A model generated the notes under the pieces. It was given only the letters and a program-made list of their open reading frames with translations. It was not told the origin of the DNA and did no database searches. Shown here piece after piece: positions 1-5,879 of a DNA stretch of 13,292 nucleotides. The translations under genes and the position numbers were made by a program. The DNA lies in assembly GCA_023250585.1 (NCBI GenBank), contig JAHFAK010000065.1, forward strand, positions 1-13,292, given 5' to 3'. The DNA comes from Deltaproteobacteria bacterium. GTDB taxonomy: Bacteria; Bdellovibrionota_F; JAHFAK01. Position 1 is the first letter of the stretch. Every line of letters starts with the position of its first letter.

Positions 1-1
1 T

Positions 2-673
2 GATTTTGCCGGGCCAAATGCATCGATGACTATTGATGCAGGTTCAGATATTCAGGTAAATACATCAATAACAGTAGCAAATTTAACAGTTGCTACAGGT
101 GCTAAGATCAATGCAGATGCAGATGGGTCAAGTGGGAATTCAGGAAGTGGTGCAGGGGCTGGTTTGAACTCAGCTGGAAGATCAGGATCTGGTGGCGGTT
201 ATGGTGGTGCAGGAGGTAATGGCAGACTTAATTATACTATTGGTGGTGGTACTTATGGATCACCATCGGGACCCATTGACCTTGGCAGTGGAGGAGGATT
301 TGGCGATGGGACGAATACTGGGGCTCAAGGTGGAGGAGCGATTCGTATAAATGCAAGCGGCACTATAACTCTTAATGGATCTATTACAGCTAACGGAGGT
401 ACAACAAGTTCTTGTGGTGGGTATGCTAGTAGTGGAGGAGGAGGTTCTGGAGGAAGTATATATGTTACTACTTCTATTTTAAGCGGGAGTGGAACATTTA
501 ATACAAATGGAGGTAGTGCAGTTTCATGTACTTATACTGGAGGCGGTGGCGGGGGAGGAAGAATTGCAATATATTATACCGATAAAAACGGTTTTAGTGG
601 TTCATTGAGTTCGAGTGGAGGAAGCGGCTATAATAATGGATCCACAGGAACTTCAAATTATTATTCTCAATGA
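2..673 (+). CDS. Glycine-rich repeat surface protein, 3' end only
   Basis: The frame is open from the window edge (codon 1 at base 2) to TGA at 671-673, so the start lies outside; the first internal ATG is at 26. The 223 visible residues are dominated by Gly, Ser, Asn and Thr, with few charged residues. At least three approximate repeats are visible: a G-x-I-x-I/Y strand, then a segment ending near L/F-x-G-x-x-x-x-GG, then a poly-Gly turn (GAIRINASG, GGSIYVTTS, GGRIAIYYTD). This suggests a beta-solenoid or filamentous extracellular protein, perhaps an adhesin. Two cysteines (SSCGG and SCTYT) lie in matching places in adjacent repeats. No sorting or anchoring domain is visible. The protein stops abruptly a few residues after a repeat, exactly where the palindrome at 672 begins, so the C-terminus may be truncated. 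Function is inferred only from composition. Confidence 0.7.
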   Translation, partial: DFAGPNASMTIDAGSDIQVNTSITVANLTVATGAKINADADGSSGNSGSGAGAGLNSAGRSGSGGGYGGAGGNGRLNYTIGGGTYGSPSGPIDLGSGGGFGDGTNTGAQGGGAIRINASGTITLNGSITANGGTTSSCGGYASSGGGGSGGSIYVTTSILSGSGTFNTNGGSAVSCTYTGGGGGGGRIAIYYTDKNGFSGSLSSSGGSGYNNGSTGTSNYYSQ

Positions 674-791
674 CTGAAACGTGCCCGGCAACTTTCGGTC
701 GAAAAATCAACCAAAAGGAACTCTCATATTTTAAAATGGGTGTACCTTTTTGTCAGTTTTTCGACCGAAAGTTGCCGGGCACGTTTCAGTC
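672..791. repeat. 120-bp long palindrome between convergent genes (hairpin 1)
   Basis: The outer arms are a perfect 35-bp inverted repeat (672-706 against 757-791, beginning GACTGAAACGTGCCCGGC). Inside them pairing continues imperfectly (AAAAGG against CCTTTTT, then a CAT..TTTT/AAAA..ATG tip), so the whole 120 bp folds on itself. The left end overlaps the TGA stop of the glycine-rich gene by two bases. The right end directly abuts the TAA stop (792-794) of the minus-strand lysine-rich gene. It could act as a bidirectional terminator, since both arms end with A5/T5 toward the loop, or it could be an inserted palindromic element. No flanking target duplication is seen. Confidence 0.9.
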
Positions 792-1220
792 TTACGTAAA
801 AATGCGTTCGAGTTCTTTTTTTGCGAAGTTTTTTCGAAAAAGACCGAGTTTGAATTCGATGTTAACTTTAAGTTTACCAAGCTCATGCGCAATAGCATCA
901 AGAATTTCATAGTCATTAAATTCATGTAATGAAAGAATATGCGCATTGAGTTCTGTAATATGTTCTTTTAGGTGTTGTATTATTAATTGAATTTCTTGAA
1001 TATCTTTTTTGATAATCTTTGCTTTTTTGTTTTTCTTTTTCAAATCTTCAAATTTAGATTGAATGAATGCAATTTTGTCTTGTGATAATTGACGTTGCTC
1101 AGCCATAATACTTCCCGGGCGTATAACTTCTCTCTTTTTTTTCGGTGGAAGTTTCTTCTTCGTAAATTTTTTCATAATTTTTTTTGCTGGTTTTTTTGCT
1201 TTTTTGAATTTCTTAGGCAT
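792..1220 (-). CDS. Small lysine-rich protein with helical C-terminal part, unknown function
   Basis: 142 residues. The first 35 or so are mostly Lys with Pro, Ala and Phe (MPKKFKKAKKPAKK, PPKKKRE), resembling bacterial histone-H1-like or nucleic-acid-binding tails. From about residue 40 (MAEQRQLSQDK) the protein looks alpha-helical and amphipathic, with coiled-coil character (FEDLKKKNKKAK, IQLIIQHLKEHI, LDAIAHELGKL). I do not recognise a family. The ATG sits inside the last codons of proS (8-base overlap), with AAGGAG seven bases upstream, also inside proS, so the two genes are translationally coupled. A shorter start at the internal Met near residue 39 would remove the basic tail, but no good ribosome site supports it. 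The stop abuts hairpin 1. A DNA- or RNA-binding role is inferred from charge alone. Confidence 0.72.
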   Translation of the reverse strand: MPKKFKKAKKPAKKIMKKFTKKKLPPKKKREVIRPGSIMAEQRQLSQDKIAFIQSKFEDLKKKNKKAKIIKKDIQEIQLIIQHLKEHITELNAHILSLHEFNDYEILDAIAHELGKLKVNIEFKLGLFRKNFAKKELERIFT

Positions 1221-2940
1221 GAGATAACTCCTTAGCGATAATAGAATGAATTTTTTCTATAGCTTCAGATAAGGACAGTTCACTGATGTGTTTATCTTTT
1301 CGAATAACTAATTCTACGGTGTTATTTTCAATATATTTTTTTCCAATACGAATGTGAATGGGAATACCAATTAAATCAGCATCCTTAAATTTAAAGCCAG
1401 GACGAAGTTCTCGATCATCATACAGTACGTCGCATTTTGCTTGAAGCAGCTTATGATAGAGCTCTTCTGCGGCACGATTTATTTTTTCTTCTTGTGTGCC
1501 AAGATTGAGGATAATGACTTCAAACGGGGTAACACCCATGGGAAAAATTATTCCATCATTGTCGTGATTTTGTTCAATCGCAGCTTGCGCTGTTCTGCCA
1601 ATTCCAATTCCATAGCAGCCCATAATGGGATGAGTTGGTTTTCCCTGTTTATCTAAAATAGTAAGATTCATATTTTTTGAATATTTTGTGCCAAGTTTAA
1701 AAATTTGGCCGACTTCAATTCCACGTTTGAACATGAGCAATGCACTACATTTTGGACATTTATCTCCTTCAGTGACAATGCGAAGATCAGTATATGTAGG
1801 CTCTTGGAAGTCACGTGTGAAATTTGTATTTTTAAAATGATAATCAGCTTTATTCGCGCCAATGATAAAATTTTTCATGCCAGAGATTGAATAATCAGCA
1901 ATAACTTTACACGTAAGTCCAATTGGTCCAGAAAAACCAACCTGCCCACCGGTGACTTTTTTAATTACTTCTTCTGACGCCATAGTTATTTCATTTGCGC
2001 ATAAATAATTTTTTAATTTAACTTCATTGAGGTTTTGATCCCCACGAATAAGTGCTGCAACAGGTTCATTATCCGCCACATAGATCAGTGTTTTAATAAG
2101 TTCATTCGGTGTTACGTGAAAAAAGCGCGCAACATCTTCGACGGCATGAAGATTTGTCGTCAATACTTCTTCTCGTTGTTTTTCTTCAGTGCCCGTGGAA
2201 TTTTTTTGTACAAATTTTTCTTGAGAGCTTGTCGCTTTTTCTAAATTAGCCGTATAATTACATGTGGGACATGTTACAATAGTATCTTCACCGGTATCAG
2301 CAAGTACATGAAACTCATGCGTTACATCGCCGCCAATGGCACCTGAATCAGCCTCAACTGGACGAAAATTAAGCCCACAGCGAGTGAAAATTCGTGTATA
2401 TGTTGCATGCATAATTTCATAGTGTTCATGAAGTGATGATTCATCGGCATGAAAACTATACGCATCTTTCATGATAAATTCTCGACCACGCATGAGACCA
2501 AACCGTGGCCGAATTTCGTCACGAAATTTTGTCTGAATTTGATATAAGTTAAGTGGTAATTCTTTATATGAACGAATATCTTTGCGAACAAGATCAACAA
2601 TAACTTCTTCGTGTGTAGGACCAAAACAGAAATCACGATTGCTACGGTCTTTAATACGCAGGAGTTCTTTGCCATAAAATTTCCATCGTCCACTTTCTTC
2701 CCAAAGTTCTGCGGGTTGAATAGCAGGAAGCAAAACTTCATGCGCCCCACTGCGATTCATTTCCTCTCGAACAATTGCTTCAACTTTTCGTATAACGCGT
2801 AAACCATAGGGAAGAAGATCATAAATGCCTGCTGCAACTTTACGTATCATGCCCGCACGAATCATAAGTTTGTGACTTATGTTCTCTGCTTCTTTTGGTT
2901 CTTCTTTTAATGTTGGTAAATAATACTGTGAAAATTTCAT
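1213..2940 (-). CDS. proS: Prolyl-tRNA synthetase (bacterial type, with editing insertion)
   Basis: Charges tRNA-Pro with proline in the cytoplasm, using ATP. At 575 residues it matches the usual length of bacterial-type ProRS (about 570). The class II signatures are present in order: motif 1 near residues 63-85 (GAHEVLLPAIQPAELWEESG), the GPTHEEV loop near 107, motif 2 near 138-163 (FRDEIRPRFGLMRGREF), and motif 3 near 437-460 (GCYGIGIGRTAQA, then FPMGVTPFEV). Between motifs 2 and 3, roughly 225-400, lies the YbaK-like insertion that hydrolyses Ala-tRNA-Pro (ELIKTLIYV, ALIRGDQNLNEVKL). The C-terminal part (HIRIGKKYIENNTVELVIRK) is the anticodon-binding domain. The start ATG is followed by the typical MKFSQYYLPTLKE. 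No Shine-Dalgarno is evident. It is first in a unit with the lysine-rich protein and divergent from the symporter gene. Confidence 0.97.
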   Translation of the reverse strand: MKFSQYYLPTLKEEPKEAENISHKLMIRAGMIRKVAAGIYDLLPYGLRVIRKVEAIVREEMNRSGAHEVLLPAIQPAELWEESGRWKFYGKELLRIKDRSNRDFCFGPTHEEVIVDLVRKDIRSYKELPLNLYQIQTKFRDEIRPRFGLMRGREFIMKDAYSFHADESSLHEHYEIMHATYTRIFTRCGLNFRPVEADSGAIGGDVTHEFHVLADTGEDTIVTCPTCNYTANLEKATSSQEKFVQKNSTGTEEKQREEVLTTNLHAVEDVARFFHVTPNELIKTLIYVADNEPVAALIRGDQNLNEVKLKNYLCANEITMASEEVIKKVTGGQVGFSGPIGLTCKVIADYSISGMKNFIIGANKADYHFKNTNFTRDFQEPTYTDLRIVTEGDKCPKCSALLMFKRGIEVGQIFKLGTKYSKNMNLTILDKQGKPTHPIMGCYGIGIGRTAQAAIEQNHDNDGIIFPMGVTPFEVIILNLGTQEEKINRAAEELYHKLLQAKCDVLYDDRELRPGFKFKDADLIGIPIHIRIGKKYIENNTVELVIRKDKHISELSLSEAIEKIHSIIAKELSHA

Positions 2941-2978
2941 TAGATTATTTTACTAAAAATTTTTACTATTAAAAAATC

Positions 2979-3008
2979 ACTATAACCAATACAATAGTGC
3001 TCTTGCAA
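2979..3008 (-). promoter_or_regulatory. Candidate sigma70 promoter for proS
   Basis: Read on the minus strand: TTGCAA (3003-3008, four of six consensus bases), an 18-bp spacer, then TATAGT (2979-2984, five of six). Transcription would start about 30 bases before the proS ATG. Assigned by eye from hexamer match, spacing and position only. Confidence 0.4.
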
Positions 3009-3033
3009 TAAAAAAAGGTAATAGCTGGAGTTA

Positions 3034-3152
3034 TCGAGAAGTGTGTCTAAGTTCTTTTTCTGTTTTCTATCGAGCGCGCTTTCCTGTTCTTAATAGTATT
3101 ATGGAAGCGACGTCGATAGAAAATACAAAAAGAACTTAGACACACTTCTCGA
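3034..3152. repeat. 119-bp long palindrome in the symporter leader (hairpin 2)
   Basis: The outermost 26 bp pair perfectly (3034-3059 against 3127-3152, starting TCGAGAAGTGTGTCTAAG). After a short interruption a further 11-bp run pairs (TTTTCTATCGA, 3063-3073 against 3113-3123), followed by CGCTT(T)CC against GGAAGCG. An AT-rich loop (TGTTCTTAATAGTATTAT) is at the centre. The element lies between divergent proS and the AGCS gene and ends 17 bases before the symporter's Shine-Dalgarno. If the symporter promoter lies to its left, the mRNA leader would carry this long stem; the loop also holds TATTAT-like -10 sequences. Confidence 0.88.
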
Positions 3153-3182
3153 GTCATTTCAATTTTAACAAAGGAGGAATGC

Positions 3183-4508
3183 ATGGAAGACATTTTAAAT
3201 AGTATCAGTAGCTTCATATGGGGTACGCCATTAATTATTTTATTATTTGGAACGCATCTCTTTCTTACCTTTCGTTTGCGTTTTATTCAACGATACATTT
3301 TTAAAGGAATAAAAATTTCCTTCTCAAAGAACAAAGAAGGAGCGGGCGATATTAGCCAATTTGGCGCATTGATGACCGCGCTTGCCGCAACCGTAGGTAC
3401 CGGAAATATCGTTGGCGTTGCAACAGCCGTTGCTGCAGGCGGGCCAGGAGCAGTCCTTTGGATGTGGCTTACCGGTGTTTTTGGTATTGCAACAAAATAT
3501 TCTGAAGCAGTGCTTGCGGTAAAATATCGAGTTACCAAAGAAGATGGAAGTATGGCCGGTGGGCCAATGTATGCTCTTGAGCGTGGACTCAAGCAAAAAT
3601 GGCTTGGTGTTCTTTTTGCTATTTTTACCGCCATTGCAGCATTTGGCATTGGCAATATGGTTCAAGCAAATTCTATTACTAATTTATTACATGAAACACT
3701 CCATATTTCTCCGTGGATTTCAGGAATGGTTATTACGCTCTTGACCGCAATAGTAATTTTAGGAGGAATAAAATCTATTGCAAAAGCTTGTGAATTCTTA
3801 GTGCCATTCATGTGCATTTTTTATGTTCTTGGATGCATCGTTCTTCTTATCCTCAAATATGATACAATTCCTGATACAATTTCTCTCATTCTTACCACCG
3901 CATTTTCTGGGCAAGCAGCCCTTGGTGGATTTTTGGGAGCTTCCATTAAAGAGGCAATGCGCTTTGGAATTGCCCGTGGACTTTTTTCGAATGAATCGGG
4001 GCTTGGAAGTGCGCCAATCGTTGCTGCTGCTGCGCAAACAAAAAATCCAGTGAGGCAAGCATTAGTCTCTTCAACCGGAACATTTTGGGATACGGTTGTT
4101 ATTTGCTTACTTACCGGGCTTGTTATTGTTAATTCTGGATTTTGGAGAGAAGGCCTAACCGGGATCGCATTAACCCATACAGCTTTTTCTGGAATTCCTA
4201 CTATCGGCCCATTGATTTTAGTCGTTGGCCTTGCGACATTTGTATATTCAACAATTCTTGGCTGGGAATATTACGGTGAAAAAGCAATGGAATATCTTTT
4301 TGGATTTAAATCAATTAAAGTGTATCGCGTTTTATGGGTTTTAGGAGTCATGGTTGGCTCGCTTCTTTCTTTGAAATCCGTTTGGGCGTTCGCAGATATT
4401 GCTAATGCGCTTATGGCACTACCAAATTTAATATCCTTAATTTTATTGAATAAAGTAATTATAGAAGAAACAAAAACATATTTGTGGGAGGGGAAAGAAG
4501 CAGTGTAA
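3183..4508 (+). CDS. AGCS-family alanine/glycine:cation (Na+) symporter
   Basis: 441-residue inner-membrane transporter that imports small neutral amino acids (Ala/Gly type), usually coupled to Na+. Family signatures are clear: GDISQFGALMTALAATVGTG near residues 55-75, GPGAVLWMWLTGVFGIATKYSE, EDGSMAGGPMYALERGL, then RGLFSNESGLGSAPIVAAAA near 270-290 with GTFWDTVVICLLTG shortly after. About ten hydrophobic segments alternate with short loops; length is usual for the family. The start has a textbook ribosome site, AAAGGAGG at 3170-3177, five bases before the ATG. It is divergent from proS, with hairpin 2 immediately upstream. A bulged hairpin (4489-4524) overlaps the stop codon. The exact substrate cannot be read from the sequence. 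Confidence 0.95.
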   Translation: MEDILNSISSFIWGTPLIILLFGTHLFLTFRLRFIQRYIFKGIKISFSKNKEGAGDISQFGALMTALAATVGTGNIVGVATAVAAGGPGAVLWMWLTGVFGIATKYSEAVLAVKYRVTKEDGSMAGGPMYALERGLKQKWLGVLFAIFTAIAAFGIGNMVQANSITNLLHETLHISPWISGMVITLLTAIVILGGIKSIAKACEFLVPFMCIFYVLGCIVLLILKYDTIPDTISLILTTAFSGQAALGGFLGASIKEAMRFGIARGLFSNESGLGSAPIVAAAAQTKNPVRQALVSSTGTFWDTVVICLLTGLVIVNSGFWREGLTGIALTHTAFSGIPTIGPLILVVGLATFVYSTILGWEYYGEKAMEYLFGFKSIKVYRVLWVLGVMVGSLLSLKSVWAFADIANALMALPNLISLILLNKVIIEETKTYLWEGKEAV

Positions 4509-4524
4509 ACATTCCTTCTCCCCT
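4489..4524 (+). terminator. Weak terminator-like hairpin at the symporter 3' end
   Basis: AGGGGAAAGAAG (4489-4500) pairs with CTTCTCCCCT (4515-4524), leaving a two-base bulge. The stop codon TAA (4506-4508) sits in the loop. No T tract follows, so factor-independent termination is doubtful. Confidence 0.3.
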
Positions 4525-4584
4525 AACTCACCCCAGAAACTGAGCTATTACAGTGTAGATATATTTCTGCTGGTAATTCGTAGA

Positions 4585-4596
4585 TTAGTATACTAA
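4585..4596. promoter_or_regulatory. 12-bp perfect palindrome overlapping a -10 box upstream of the MNT/HEPN pair
   Basis: TTAGTATACTAA is a perfect palindrome and contains TATACT (4589-4594), a good sigma70 -10 hexamer, 14 bases before the MNT start codon. No strong -35 box is visible. The placement suits an autoregulatory operator, common for two-gene toxin-antitoxin-like units; this is inference. A start site about seven bases downstream would give an almost leaderless mRNA, which agrees with the lack of a Shine-Dalgarno before 4609. Confidence 0.35.
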
Positions 4597-4608
4597 AATA
4601 TTTTTGTT

Positions 4609-4929
4609 ATGAGATTAACTGTCCAGCAAAAAGATGAAATAAAGCAGCAAATCATTACATATTTAACACTATGTAATGAGATCCAAAGAATAGTCATTTT
4701 TGGGTCATTCATAAAATCAGAAAATCCCCATGACCTTGATATCGCTGTTTTTCAAGATAGCTATGAATCTTATTTATCTCTGGCTTTAAAGTATCGCAAA
4801 AGCATGAGAAGCATAGCTCAGAAGATACCTGTTGATGTTATTCCTCTCAAATCAGTGAATAATAAGACTGAGAGTTATTTATTGTCTGAAATTGAATCAG
4901 GGGAGATTATCTATGAAAGAAGATACTGA
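4609..4929 (+). CDS. MNT-type minimal nucleotidyltransferase
   Basis: 106 residues. The polymerase-beta-like active site is intact: IVIFGSF (Gly32-Ser33), DLDIAV with Asp42 and Asp44, and a third acidic residue in PVDVIP (Asp76). Such small MNT proteins pair with HEPN proteins. In characterised pairs the MNT protein is the antitoxin and transfers AMP to the HEPN partner; that role is transferred here by family. The ATG at 4609 has no clear Shine-Dalgarno but follows a palindromic -10 region closely. Its 3' end overlaps the HEPN gene by 17 bases, so the two are translated together. Confidence 0.88.
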   Translation: MRLTVQQKDEIKQQIITYLTLCNEIQRIVIFGSFIKSENPHDLDIAVFQDSYESYLSLALKYRKSMRSIAQKIPVDVIPLKSVNNKTESYLLSEIESGEIIYERRY

Positions 4930-5299
4930 GCGTTGGATTGCCTATGCAGAGGAGAATGTAAGAGCCGCTGAGATACTGAAAGATAATAATCTTTATAATC
5001 CATGCCTTCATAATATACAACAATCTGTAGAAAAGACTCTCAAAGCGTTATTAATCGAAAAAGGGCTTAAACTCAAAAAAACTCATAGTATTAACGAATT
5101 AAAAATTCTTCTTTTTCAAAACAATGTCATCATTGCTCTGTCAGATGATGATATTGAACTTTTGGATTCCATTTATCTCCCCTCAAAATATCCTTTGAGT
5201 AGTGCTTTACCGGATTTCTATCCTGATAAGAACATCTGTCAAACATGTATTGATATTGCTCATCGTGTTTTAGAAGCGGCAAAAAAAATTTTATTTTGA
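4913..5299 (+). CDS. HEPN domain protein, partner of the MNT nucleotidyltransferase
   Basis: 128 residues. The helical HEPN signature is clear: WIAYAEENVRAAEIL at the N-terminus, HNIQQSVEKTLKALLIEKG at about 33-51, KKTHSINEL at 54-62 and KYPLSSALPDFYPD near 90-103, ending in a helix (IAHRVLEAAKKIL). ATG at 4913 is chosen over an upstream in-frame TTG (4892) because AGGGGAG lies seven bases before it. The classical RNase motif R-x4-6-H of HepT-type toxins is not obvious; the closest is KLKKTH. Catalysis is therefore uncertain and the protein may be a substrate- or nucleotide-binding HEPN. It could act in a toxin-antitoxin or stress module. A strong hairpin follows the stop. Confidence 0.87.
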   Translation: MKEDTERWIAYAEENVRAAEILKDNNLYNPCLHNIQQSVEKTLKALLIEKGLKLKKTHSINELKILLFQNNVIIALSDDDIELLDSIYLPSKYPLSSALPDFYPDKNICQTCIDIAHRVLEAAKKILF

Positions 5300-5300
5300 A

Positions 5301-5334
5301 ATGACTAATTTTCCCTAGAGGCAAAATTAGTCAT
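5301..5334. terminator. Hairpin after the HEPN gene, possible terminator
   Basis: A perfect 12-bp stem, ATGACTAATTTT (5301-5312) with AAAATTAGTCAT (5323-5334), closes a 10-base loop in which two further C-G pairs can form. It starts two bases after the HEPN stop. No downstream T run exists on the plus strand, so it may stabilise the 3' end rather than terminate. Confidence 0.5.
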
Positions 5335-5411
5335 AAAGAAAATACGTATTATTTCTGCTGATCGATTTTTAAGTAATATCTTATACTTATTTGACGTCAA
5401 ACAGAGTAAAG

Positions 5412-5484
5412 GCCATTCCGCGGCTTGACCACGGAATCCAGTCTCACAGACTACATGGATCCCGCGATCAAGTCGCGGGATGAC
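5412..5484. repeat. Inverted pair of GC-rich palindromes
   Basis: Two related palindromes face each other. One (5415-5437) is ATTCCGCGG-CTTGA-CCACGGAAT with one mismatched pair. The other (5459-5481) is ATCCCGCGA-TCAAG-TCGCGGGAT with a perfect 9-bp stem. The reverse complement of the second aligns to the first over about 30 bp (CAT-Y-CCGCG-R-CTTGA core), so the 73-bp block is itself an inverted repeat. A small GTCT-CAC-AGAC stem is at 5441-5451, between them. The GC content stands out from the AT-rich surroundings. Similar CCGCG-CTTGA-CGCGG palindromes are known to me as dispersed repeats in alphaproteobacterial genomes, but I cannot confirm the relation. Confidence 0.82.
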
Positions 5485-5502
5485 ACAAAGGAATACTACA
5501 TA

Positions 5503-5526
5503 TTTGATGAAGAATTTGATGAAGAA
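5503..5526 (+). repeat. Two tandem copies of a 12-bp unit
   Basis: TTTGATGAAGAA occurs twice without a gap. As the unit is a multiple of three, the plus-strand frame reads Phe-Asp-Glu-Glu twice and runs to TAA at 5536-5538. That frame is open from 5410 through the palindrome pair but has no ribosome site. Confidence 0.7.
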
Positions 5527-5548
5527 ATAGTATTATAAGCCTCCTGAC

Positions 5549-5623
5549 TTAATCCTTAAAAAGTAAAAAGGTATACAAAAGTGCTCCCATGAATACAATG
5601 GTTTTAATAATATAATTCCACAT
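5549..5623 (-). CDS. 24-residue single-helix membrane peptide
   Basis: A short gene found by eye: ATG at 5621-5623 (minus strand), stop TAA at 5549-5551. The product is hydrophobic with a charged end at each side, starting MWNYIIKTIVFMGALLY and ending in Lys-Asp after a Phe/Leu-rich stretch, so one membrane helix is likely. The main support is the ribosome site, AGGAGGAGA (complement of 5631-5639), seven bases before the ATG, one of the two best in the window. Just upstream is TATACT as a -10, overlapping the interrupted palindrome TATAC-N-GTATA (5639-5649). It could be a small transporter- or stress-associated membrane protein, or a type I toxin-like peptide. Neither role is shown; length and sequence do not identify a family. 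Confidence 0.6.
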   Translation of the reverse strand: MWNYIIKTIVFMGALLYTFLLFKD

Positions 5624-5638
5624 CTGAAACTCTCCTCC

Positions 5639-5649
5639 TATACAGTATA
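5639..5649. promoter_or_regulatory. Interrupted palindrome over the -10 of the 24-residue peptide gene
   Basis: TATAC-A-GTATA is a perfect 5+1+5 inverted repeat that touches the strong ribosome site. On the minus strand it overlaps TATACT (complement of 5644-5649). Its GTATACT core also appears in the palindrome before the MNT gene (4588-4594), so one regulator could see both; weak evidence. Confidence 0.3.
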
Positions 5650-5816
5650 CCATATCTTTTTCTATATTCCTAGCTAGTGTTACATTTTTTCATAGCATGA
5701 TGCTCAATCTCCGTGTATCAGCAGTGGTAGCATTCATAAGCCTTGGCGGATGATATTTATTTTCTTTAGATATCAATAAGTTAAGTTCTTATAAAAGAAT
5801 ATTAAATTCTCTAAAT

Positions 5817-5833
5817 TTGGCATGTAACTTGTA
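5817..5833 (+). promoter_or_regulatory. Sigma54-like (or sigma70 -35) promoter element for the pilus operon
   Basis: TTGGCATGTAACTTGTA matches the sigma54 consensus TTGGCAcG-N4-TTGCA except for T in place of C at two positions, with correct -24/-12 spacing (GG at 5819-5820, TTG at 5829-5831). One mismatch is in the important GC of the -12 box, so the call is tentative. TTGGCA could instead be a sigma70 -35, but no good -10 follows. The start site would be near 5845. The next gene's ribosome site is GGAGGG at 5868-5873. Confidence 0.35.
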
Positions 5834-5879
5834 TTTCTTTTAGTAATGAGAAGAAACGTATATTTCTGGAGGGTTTAGT

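Larger units (their letters stand above)
5300..5879. other. 580-base intergenic region with regulatory and repeat content
   Basis: Between the HEPN gene and the pilus operon. It holds the hairpin 5301-5334, the inverted pair of GC-rich palindromes 5412-5484, a 12-bp tandem duplication (TTTGATGAAGAA, 5503-5514 and 5515-5526), a minus-strand 24-codon gene (5549-5623), a small palindrome AGCATGATGCT (5694-5704), and the pilus operon promoter region (5780-5873). No tRNA or larger gene is seen. Confidence 0.7.

Noticed and set aside
670-946. Short frames on both strands running through hairpin 1 (a shared ETCPATFGRK peptide)
   Set aside because: The shared peptide is simply the two arms of the palindrome read on opposite strands; there is no ribosome site, and the minus-strand frame lies over the real lysine-rich gene.
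3287-3665. Minus-strand frames of 113-122 codons inside the symporter gene
   Set aside because: The plus strand there encodes unmistakable AGCS motifs with a strong ribosome site; the opposite frames show no family and are shadows.
5455-5538. Possible 27-codon gene starting at an ATG inside the palindrome pair and ending in a duplicated Asp/Glu stretch
   Set aside because: No ribosome site, and the first half is repeat sequence; noted only as an oddity of the repeat.
5697-5753. Plus-strand 18-codon hydrophobic frame beginning with two ATGs
   Set aside because: No ribosome site and no promoter-like sequence nearby; its start lies in a small palindrome.
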